Shown: one piece after another, positions 46,091 to 55,000 of the stretch
Layout: each line of letters begins with the position of its first letter
How positions within the stretch are numbered: position 1 is the first letter of the stretch
DNA from: Glandiceps talaboti
Taxonomy: Eukaryota > Hemichordata > Enteropneusta > Spengelidae
Length of the DNA stretch: 55,000 nucleotides
Assembly (NCBI RefSeq): GCF_964340395.1
Contig: NC_135570.1
Span: 7,887,822 to 7,942,821, forward strand
Direction: 5' to 3'
Program-made: the position numbers and the translations under genes
Notes under the pieces: generated by a model
The model's input: the letters and a program-made list of their open reading frames with translations, nothing else
Database searches by the model: none
Told to the model about the DNA's origin: nothing

Positions 46091-48525
46091 GTGTTCTTCA
46101 TATTGACTTTGGTGGTGTTGGTAAAGATTTTGATAACATACATTTCACAGTGTACTGACAGATTTCTTTTTGAGGTAATGTTTAAACTCTCAATGAACAT
46201 TCAAAGTTGTAATACAAAACACTATAAAGTTGATGAAAGGAAAAAATTTCACTCTAAAGTCTTCCATTCATACCCTGAATGTTGAACTATTTACTTATGT
46301 GTATATGCAAAGTGTGTGAAGGACAGAACATCCTGGGTAGAAGGGTTGCAAATGTTGGAGGTTGTCGTTGATTATGATTACCTGGAAGTTTGTAGTGCAC
46401 ACATTATCTTAATTGGCATATATTGGCTGTGTTCTGGTGAACGACATTGGCAAGCCAGATTGCTAAGTCTCTGGACGAGGAAATTTGAGAATATCCGGAA
46501 GCCTTGGTCCAGAAAAGTAAAGGTAGAATGTAGAGATATACTGGTCAAAATTGATGTAATAAAGTCAATAAAGTAAATTCCAGAAAAGAGTTCACTTTTG
46601 CTAATAGATCATTTCGGAGGTCAAATCCCAATTTGAAAGTAAATCAGTTTGAGGTCAAATTTCATAGGTGGGAGGTGGGATGTCAGATGCCATACAAATG
46701 TAGGTAACTGGTGCAAACTGAGACAGGCTATACATATGTGATGGTACATAGATATGTCTTCATAAATTTCCAAGTGTTTTAATAGATGTGGCAAAGTTCT
46801 TTAGAAACGTTTTCTACTAAATCAATGTGTTTATTACGTGAATTACAACAGTGTAACTGTCTTCAATGATAGGAATCACAGACCATAACAAGTTAGTTGT
46901 CTTGTTGTGCCAGTTACTGATGCATTATATGCTACATGAAGATGACAAAGAATAAGTATTGAAGCATCCAGTTCTAGTTGACTTCAGTCTAGTATCTCAC
47001 ACCCAGTTTACAACAAAGCATAGCTATTCATGCATCAAGTTGAAGTACACAACCAGAACTCTCTTGTTTACTTTATTGTGTTTTTGTAATACCGGTACCA
47101 CACATCGACAAGTTTGATAATAGAGCGTTTTAACATGAACTTGTCAGCAGGAAGGCTGTGTGTGTGTTCACAGTTGGTGAGTTTTATTGTGATGGCATCT
47201 ATAGACTCATAGTGTTCAATGTGTTACTCAAGGAACGCCTGAGTTCAATCTACCTGACGTAGGTATTAAGGTGTTGGGTGTGTTCCTGTATAGGACATGG
47301 TTGATATCTTACACTAGGTACACTCCCATGCTGACAAATCATATGATGTTTGGGACTAGACTGTAGGAGTGTAGATACGGGCGGCAGCCGGCAACATTAA
47401 CCGGCTACGCCACAATGTTTTGCCAACTTTTTCAGGAATTTTTGTAAAGATTCTTTGTTTCAACTCGTAAATTCCCATCAGTGGGCAGATTCATGGGTCT
47501 CATTCATAGATATTACATCCAACTTTTCACATTTGCTGCCTACTTTTAAAAATTAGCTACATCCCTGACTAGACCCAAGATTCGGTCGAGGTATGGTTTA
47601 CCAGGTGGATTTACATACATTGGAAATCATACCTTGTTTTGTTCCGAATCAACAATGCATGACCCAGTATTCTGTTCTGAATACATGTATTTAGCCAGCT
47701 TAACTTAAAATAAGCAAGTCAAAAAAATATGAACTTTTGAAGAAAAACCTTGAAATCACACCCTGTTTATAAACTCACCAAGTCACCATGTGACAATGAT
47801 AGAACATAAGCCCTACTTTTTTCCAAACACAGGACAAATAAAACAAACAATTTTTTTTTTGTCCAATGAAAGTAGAGACTTTGCAACAATGGCAGAACGT
47901 GCACCATATTGTTTTTTGCCAAAACAAGAAAAATTATTCCTGCTCGTGAAAACATATGGTGTTTTTTTTGCTAAGTGAAAGTATAGAAGTGTAAAATCTG
48001 CCTGCAGACAAGAATCGATAGACAAGTGCAATTAGTTATTGATTTAGTTATAAAAAAAAACAATGTATACCAGTCATGTGGTAGGTAATAATCTCTCTTT
48101 ACACTGTGTAGTCTTGTAAGAAGGCGATAATGAATAATAACTGGTTGCAGATATAATGAAGTAGTGAAGTCTAGCTCAACTGTCATCGACAGACAAGACA
48201 ACAGATGCCGTGTCAGACTTACTGTGTTCAGATAAGTCTGTGTGGACTCTATTTTCTGCAGGTACTGTTCAGATACTGAAGAAAATCATCAAAGCTTTCA
48301 CCTGTAATTTTATCTTTTGAATTTTAAGTTTTTCAAAAGTGGATTAAAATACTCCTCATTTTTGATACCCCTATGGGTGATTAAACCATGAATCTTTCTC
48401 TCAACTTCAGAAATTTATCTTTCAAATATTTATAAGTGATTCCAAATTTTGTACGTTGACACATTTGTACATGTATATTTGTATTATGTATGGTTGTTTG
48501 CAATTGTGTATCGTTAAGGCATTCA

Positions 48526-48865
48526 TTCATTCATTCATTCATTCATCGAGGGAGTTTGATAGATTCTTAAACTTTGGATTCATCGTGTGGATTCGTTGTA
48601 GAAAAGTTCTAAGTCTGGGGAGATTGGTGGATTTCTTAAACTTTGGATTCATGGTGTGGATTCGTTGTAGAAAAGTTCTTAGTCTGGGGAGATTGGTAGA
48701 TTTCTTAAGTTGGGATTCATTGTGTTGATTAATTGAAGAAGTGTTCTAACTCTAGGGAGAGTGGTGGATGTGTAGAACTTTGGATTCAGTTTGTGATGTT
48801 ATTGGAGAAAAGTTCATAATCTTTTGGTATTGGTAGATTCGTTACAGTGTGAACTCAATTGTATG
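48526..48865. repeat. (CATT)n plus four ~75-bp tandem units
   Basis: A short CATT run (48526-48545) precedes units with CTTAAACTTTGGATTCAT, GTGTGGATTCGTTGTAGAAA and AGTCTGGGGAGATTGGT. The first two are nearly identical, the last two decayed. Confidence 0.85.
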
Positions 48866-49332
48866 GAGGGCTTTGATAACAGCTTGTGGCTCTAGGGGTT
48901 GAGTGGCGCCTTTACGCTAGACAGCCTCCGATGACATAGATGGATAGGTTGTCGTCCTGCGTGGGAGAAAGCTTATATTCTGCTTGTTTGGCAAAAATTA
49001 GATAATAATGAAAAATGGATATCGGATTGAGTCTGTGAGCTTATTACTTATCAAGTCCAGGATGAGTTTGATGCATGGAAGAATTTGAAAGACTTTAAGA
49101 AAATATATAAAGCAAGTAGGACTGGTTGATAGAGACGTAGAGATTGATATACAGTTATGTTTTATAGAGAAAGTGATTGCACTTCAATATATGGCTAGTT
49201 AATGTGACTTCTCTAAATATAATAACATTTGAAGAGTTACATGAAGTTGTCTGTGATATCTTTTGAATTGTTGCATCAGTGAAAGAGATATAAGGAGAGG
49301 AGAGGGTGCCTGTGTGTGTATGTGTGTATATG

Positions 49333-49337
<5 letters not shown>

Positions 49338-49382
<45 letters not shown>

Positions 49383-49535
49383 TGTGTGTGTGCATGCGGG
49401 CACATGTGCATGTGTGTATGTGGGGGTGGATAAATGAATGGATGGATGGATGGTTGAATGGATGGATGGTTGGATGAATGGATGGATGGTTGGATGGATG
49501 GTTGGATGGGTGGATGGATGGATGGATGGCTGGAT
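49338..49535. repeat. (GT)n and (GGAT)n microsatellites
   Basis: A GT tract with a GCGCGC interruption (about 49338-49392) is followed by GGAT/GGTTGGAT units (about 49437-49531). The Pro-Ser-Ile-His frames on the minus strand are artefacts. Confidence 0.95.
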
Positions 49536-49649
49536 ATGGGAGGAGTCTCATGAGAATACAGTCTCTTGTAAGTATGAATTATAACTTTGTAGGAATTCAT
49601 ACATTCTAATATCTTTTACCAGGAGATACTACTGCCCTGAAATCTATAC

Positions 49650-49815
49650 CGATCAATGTTTTTGTTAAGGGCAATAAGTAGGTAAAATCTACCTGAGTTT
49701 CCCTGTCATTTCACCAGGGTTCCTGACCAGTGATTTTGTGAAGGGTGGTAAGTCGGTAAAATCTACCTTAGTTCCCCAGTCAATTTACCTGGGTTCCCCA
49801 CCAAATTGAAACCCT
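49650..49815. repeat. Repeat family B, tandem pair
   Basis: GTAGGTAAAATCTACCTGAG with TCATTTCACCAGGGTTCC is followed at once by GTCGGTAAAATCTACCTTAG with TCAATTTACCTGGGTTCC. The orientation is opposite to 7813-7985. Confidence 0.7.
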
Positions 49816-50104
49816 ACTAATGTAGTAATGAATAAACCTGACTATTTTGCCATTATCAACAGAAATCATTCTTATTTCATGTTTAGGTTATTAAACATGT
49901 TGGGAGTCTTTGGAACGACATTCCCCGTCAGGTGAACACTGATTTAGTTTGCAAGTAAAAAAACTACTTCAATTTTATACACCCTTCATTGACAAAGAAA
50001 AGTAACTTTTCCTTGGACTACGAGTATTTTGTTATTGTTTCTTGTTTGCTACTTTAGATAGCAATAATTCAGGTTGTTTTATAAAGACATACCAACTCTC
50101 CACA

Positions 50105-50649
50105 TTAAAGCTGCACTAGCTGCAACTGAGATATTTTTGTCATCACGTAACCAACTATATATTCACTAAAAATTGGTCAGTTACTTGTAAAAAGACATTG
50201 TATCTGTTAATTAGGGGTCAATATTATCTGTAGTTAGTGTAGTGACAAGTTTAAATCTTGAGCGAAAGCTTGGTTTTGAATTTGTCACCATGTTAAAACT
50301 GAACCAGTTTGTAACTGTAGTACCCTTTTTTGATCAGACAACTACAATCTATTCACTGAAAAGTGCTAAAGTACTAATAATTCGAAAATGCACATATTAA
50401 TCAGTGGTCGATCTTATCCATTAGTATAGTAATAACAGGTTTAAATTGTGATCACCGTTGAGGGCGCTGATTTTTGGGTATGGACCCAAAAATCTATTTG
50501 ATTTGATTTATCATGTATATAGCTACAAAAAGTGCATCCACTCATAGGTGATTCACTACTATTCATGTGTACGATATTACAAGTAAGTTATTGTATCTAA
50601 ACAAAACATTTTCAAAAAATATGCTCAGTTGCAGCTAGTGTACCTTTAA
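50105..50649. mobile_element. TTAA-flanked MITE-like element
   Basis: The left end TTAAAGCTGCACTAGCTGCA is matched in reverse complement by the right end, which reads CAGTTGCAGCTAGTGTACCTTTAA, giving ~25-bp inverted termini. The TTAA at both edges is the target expected of piggyBac-type transposition. Internally there are two diverged ~200-bp copies around GTTAATTAGGGGTCAATATT and TATTAATCAGTGGTCGATCT. No transposase. Confidence 0.7.
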
Positions 50650-51217
50650 CAGAAGAAGAATGCTACATTTAAAAAAAAAGATTGAAAAAAAACAACAAAT
50701 ACCAAAACAGCGATGTATGTATACATGTGTCATTAAAGGATATTTGGAGTAATTGAAAGTGAAGTGTCCATTACCGACCTTGTATTTGTGGTGATATATT
50801 AAGTTTACTGTTCTTGAAGTGTTGAACAGACAGACATAGCCAAATCTAGGGATGAGCATTGAGGAAAGAATTTAAAACATAGCCTCAGGGAGAAAGGTAA
50901 GATGTATCTATTGGGGAGGATCAGTGTTTTTGAAAGTTTTAATGGTATTTTCTCATCTATAGTTGTCATGTTTTTAAAATCCATGGAGGAATGTCCATTT
51001 AACATAGAATGAGAAGAACAGTTTTCAGACCATCTGTATGGACAGTAAATGCCTCAAGGCAACATTGCTGTACGTGAATAGAACTTGAAGAAATCGAAGC
51101 TGTCAGTGTGTATTGGGTTTGGATGATACTCTAGTGAGGAGGACAGAATGATCTTAATTGTTCTTGGTGGATAGATTTAATAGGTTTCCAATACTCTCAG
51201 TGTGTGCACATTATTGG

Positions 51218-51605
51218 GAAGTGTTGTAGTGGATTTCAATGGATTCAGAAGTGTTACTTTGTATAGTGGCAATGTTATGGGTTCCAGTTACTCGTCTTCA
51301 GAATTAGTGTTGTACTGGCAATGTTATGGGTTCCAGTTACTGTGTCTTCAGAAGTGTTGTACTGGCAATGTTGTGGGTTCCAGTTATTGTGTCTTCAGAA
51401 GTGTTGTACGGGCACTGTTATGGGTTCCAGTTACTGTGTCTTCAGAAGTGTTGTACTGGCAGTGTTATGGGTTCCAGTTACTGTGTCTTCAGAAGTGTTT
51501 AATATACTGGCAGTGTTATGGGTTCTTGTCTGTGTGTCTTCAGAAGTAGAAAATGTATTATACTGGCAGTGTTATGGGTGCCTGTCTCTGTCTCTGTCTT
51601 CAGTT
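51218..51605. repeat. 47-bp minisatellite, about eight units
   Basis: The unit is GAAGTGTTGTACTGGCAATG followed by TTATGGGTTCCAGTTACTGT and GTCTTCA. The central units are nearly identical and the edges decay. Plus-strand frames of 115 and 149 codons are repeat translations. Confidence 0.93.
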
Positions 51606-51894
51606 ACAAAATACAATGTTGATAAACATACAATAGAGATGATGAAAAACAGAAAGATGTTGTTTTCCATAACATACGATAAAACACTGAGTTTGTGGCC
51701 AGACAGCAGCCATTATACTGTTCTGTTATTGAATGCAGTTTGTTTCATCATATCTGTATCACAGACCTAGTAATTAGCTACAACTATTTCTGCTCCTGGT
51801 AAAAAAAATATAATGCAGACTTCTCAGCCATCAATCAGTTCTTCCGCATGTAGCATTTAACTTGTGCAGTTCAAGATTATCGGAAAATCTTTTC

Positions 51895-51985
51895 AATTTG
51901 CTAGCCGAGTCAGCTTGATATTTTGGTAAAATGACTGGAGAACTCAGGTAGATTTTACCCATAACTTCCTGTAAAAAACCCCACT
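51895..51985. repeat. Repeat family B fragment
   Basis: TTTTGGTAAAATGACTGGAG then AACTCAGGTAGATTTTACCC, in the orientation of 7813-7985. Confidence 0.55.
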
Positions 51986-52164
51986 TGATGTGGTTAAGTT
52001 TAATGGATGTACGTTTATGCAAAGTGTTTTATAGGATTCTTGAGAGAGTGTTGTCGTTAAAAGGGTTAAATGAATACATGTAAATTATCTGGAACTAATT
52101 CACTGGCCTTGTAAACCTGGAAGTTTTTGCTAAAATCTTATTTTTGCTAGAAAGCAAAAACTCA

Positions 52165-52300
52165 AAAATATGTATTGACTAAAAAATGCCTTCTTGTACA
52201 TGAACAGAATGTACCATTTTGGTAATTAGTAAAAATTAGTCTAGCTGAAGACTGTAAAAATTGCAAAAATTATCTAGTGTCAGAATATCTAGGTGTACAG
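52165..52300. repeat. Second locus of the 40121-40320 repeat
   Basis: Shares CTTCTTGTACATGAACA, GGTAATTAGTAAAAATTAGT and CTAGCTGAAG with 40200-40275, in the same order. Confidence 0.75.
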
Positions 52301-55000
52301 TCTTTATACCTTTCAAAATGTATAGAATAAAATGTGCGAACTATTTTACCTTTTCATACCCCAGGTCTTATGTTTTCCCGTTTCTTGTATCAAAGTCTTA
52401 AACACTTTACCCTGCAGGATTAAAAACAGTAACTTGTCTTCATTCCCTATACAGAGACACTTTTTGTTTGTTCCAGAAAGTAGCAAATGTAGCGTGTAAT
52501 AAGGCAAGGAATAAAAAGAGGTGAAAGACAAATGGAATAAAGTGGTAGGATTATGGCGAAAGTGCTCTCAGTGGAGCAGGTCGGTTTGCAGAGTTGATTC
52601 TGAATTACCACAACATTCTGTATCATTTTCAATTAACTTGAAAGCTAGAAGTGCAGCAGGCGCATAATTTATGCTTTTGTGCACAGGAAGTCAACATGGC
52701 ACCCAACTATACTTATGGTATGGTAGTATTCAGAAACCACCCACATACCATTAGTCATATTTTGAGGGACAAATGGTTGTATATAGCTCTATTCAGTATT
52801 CGGTGTCTTTTGTTCTCTGTGTCTGACTCACAGTAACGGTCACCAAATATACAAATTTATCAACACTTTGATGAAAGGTCCAGTTCGGATAAGGATTAAA
52901 ATTTAGGCGTGGAAAGGAGTTGTCCGGCAGAACTGGTGAAAAAAAATTGGCCCAGAACAAAGAATAATCCTATGTAATCCATGCAGTTTTGTATTGATAA
53001 GATATATCTGTAATGCAAGAACTTGGGATTGAATCTCCTACATGGTCTTTAAGTTAAATAAAAATGTGTCGTTGCTTCGACAACAGAACTTTACAAAGAG
53101 AGAGCATAAGACAGAATGACTTAGATTATTGTTTTTTGGCTTGAAATGTTGACATTGAAGCAGAAGCAGAATTATGGTGATAGAATAGCGATGAATAGTT
53201 CTAGGTTACTAGCAGTATTACAGTGTAATTTTGTACATCATTATGGACATTGTGTGATTGAGACCTAGTTGCTGGTAAAACCACATACAATCAATGTAAA
53301 GTGTATTTACTGTTAGTTCTACATTGTCATCAGCTCTTAGGTTTATCAATACATGTACTTTCATGAACGTCAGACTAATTGATTTTTGACTGAACTTTTT
53401 AGAGTCCAAGTAAACAGGGTGTGGTACATACAGTCTATGCACAGTTGTATGACCTTGGCTGTGTAGTCCAGCTGTCTACAGACATTGGCTTGGATTTGGT
53501 ATTCACTTTCCTATGTACACCCAGCCTGTCTACAGATAATGGTTCGGATTTGGCAGCCAGCCTATCCCAGGTACCTCCAGACCCACAATGCTCCCAGGTA
53601 CCTTCAGACCCACAATTTTCCCTTCTAGGACTGTAAACTTGTACTGAAGGTGTTAGTAGTCTGTGTCTTAATTGTGGAAAGTTATAGAGAGGAGTCAATA
53701 CCATGTATAATACTTACCTTGATATAAAAAAATACACTAGATATTATTCCCCAATATTTTTCTTTACTCAGCCAAGGAAAATACAAGTGACCTAAGGGGG
53801 CCTTGTTACTACGAGTCACTAGATGAGCAGTGACAATCCCCTAAGTCACAAATATTTTCTGGCTGAATGAAGGAAAATATTGGAGAATAGAATAATTATA
53901 TCTCCTCAAGCATAATTTATGAAAAACCGAGAAAAGTAATGACAATTTGGAATGTTCTTACTCCTATTTCGAGCACGTCAAAACCAGTGATGGGTTGTAG
54001 TGACATAGAATGACCAGGGTGTACAATCCATATTTTCTGTTCAAAGACAATAACTTGGCTTGTGCATGGTATAATTAGATGTTATTGTGATGTAGAACAA
54101 CAGGGTATAAATACCATATTTTTGTTCAAGCACATACAACTTGGCTTGTGTGTACTGATGGTATAAATAGTGATATGCAGTAAAGGAAATTACAGGAATA
54201 TTTTCTCTTTTTGTCGGTTTGTGTAGGAGTTTCAGTTACGGAGGTTAGAAAATTTGCATATGTTCAAGTGAATCAATTGATACCAGATAGAATTACTAAA
54301 TAAAGCAAATATCGTGTAACAGCCTATGTATGTGGTGATGAATGGATACTGTACGCTATAATAAGGCTCTATCAATTAACTACTTTGTTTGCCTTCGTGA
54401 ATTTCCCAAAAACGTACCAGGCAGACATGGAAAAAATAAACAGAAAAAACCCACATTGCTAGCATGTCATGTAAAATTCACTTTTCTGTTGATTCACTTT
54501 CTGTACCTAAATCTACTACTACAGTGGTGAAATATAAATGTCAAAATTCAAAGTTTGATTGTCTTAAACAACTATTTAGATATATGTATATTTATTTGAA
54601 GATATTTAGACAGTCTTTCCGTTTACAATAGTATGAAATAGGGTCTTGCGTGGAAATTTTGAGCAAAATGAAATGTGTTTGATTTTTCTAAATCTACAGA
54701 CTAACTACTTGCATGTGGACAGCAAACAAAGAATTTAATTGGTGGTGCGTAACGTCATTGCATAAAACGGCCTTGTTTTTTGTGAAGTGGTTGGTGTTAT
54801 ATTGCTGTAGAGTTAGTTTTGGAAGTAGACCTATATAACCATTACATACTTATTGGTCGAGCTCCTTCACTCATTATATGTAACATATGTTATGAGTGCG
54901 CAGACAAAAATCCAATTATATGTAAAGTAGATGCAATAATTCGTCGATTCCTCAAACGCAAACATAGAAATTGTAAAGTGAAGGAAATGTAATGTAAACA

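Larger units (their letters stand above)
23515..55000 (+). other. BICC1 first intron (inferred), repeat-rich, no exon recognised
   Basis: No KH-domain segment (for example the IAWPSKLKIGAKSKK block of animal Bicaudal-C) was found by eye. The region holds microsatellites, minisatellites, MITE/SINE copies and a LINE fragment, listed separately. Stretches without anything I recognise include 23515-25580, 28000-29600, 35650-37650, 38200-39650, 46600-48450 and 53000-55000. A small missed exon or a non-coding RNA cannot be excluded. Confidence 0.55.

Noticed and set aside
46316-46576. 86-codon plus-strand frame
   Set aside because: No recognisable domain, no splice context, and a length within chance expectation.
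51202-51770. Two plus-strand frames of 115 and 149 codons
   Set aside because: Produced by the 47-bp minisatellite; the same peptide appears in alternate frames.
23515-55000. A BICC1 KH-domain exon within the remaining sequence
   Set aside because: I looked for coding of the conserved IAWPSKLKIGAKSKK block around every GC(N)TGGCC occurrence I could find; none translated to it.

Overview
The window is animal nuclear DNA, AT-rich with about 36-40% GC by eye. It has intron-split genes with GT/AG junctions and many microsatellites, minisatellites and small interspersed repeats. There are no bacterial operons, rRNA genes or CRISPR arrays. The two recognisable proteins are closer to their vertebrate counterparts than to what I know from insects or nematodes. 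I read this as a non-vertebrate metazoan, perhaps an invertebrate deuterostome or a lophotrochozoan; the species is not determined.

Layout. Positions 1-1100 are upstream DNA with a (GATT)n/(GACT)n tract and CRE-like sites. Positions about 1100-19100 hold a complete plus-strand WAPL (wings apart-like) gene, the cohesin-release factor. It has a non-coding first exon with a YY1/NRF1-type promoter and 15 coding exons (3277-17275). Joined at consistent phases, these give 1186 residues, against about 1190 for human WAPL. A repeat-rich 3' UTR follows. Positions about 19100-23220 are intergenic with no gene I can support. A second plus-strand gene, Bicaudal-C (BICC1-like), begins at 23322. Only its first coding exon (64 residues plus one base) is visible. 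The remaining 31.5 kb reads as its first intron, or leaves the next exon outside the window.

The two genes sit head-to-tail. WAPL opens the cohesin ring together with PDS5. BICC1 is a KH/SAM RNA-binding translational regulator. I see no direct functional link, but both genes map to human chromosome 10, so the pairing may be old linkage.

Most notable observation: the 3' splice-donor edge of a WAPL coding exon (14530-14542) has been amplified into a tandem array. It carries 14 CAG|GTATG donors at 36-39 bp spacing plus one outlier. Several units also carry an AG acceptor and so form potential 12-nt, in-frame micro-exons spelling Ala-Leu-Val-Gln. The next intron holds a decayed duplicate of the following exon's acceptor and first bases. 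Other points: three FGF-like motifs in WAPL whose central Gly is replaced (FSF, FDF, YKF); a thrice-repeated HAYAQ motif; a truncated LINE 3' end nested in a TTAA-flanked MITE, with a candidate 7-bp target duplication; and several shared MITE/SINE-like families.
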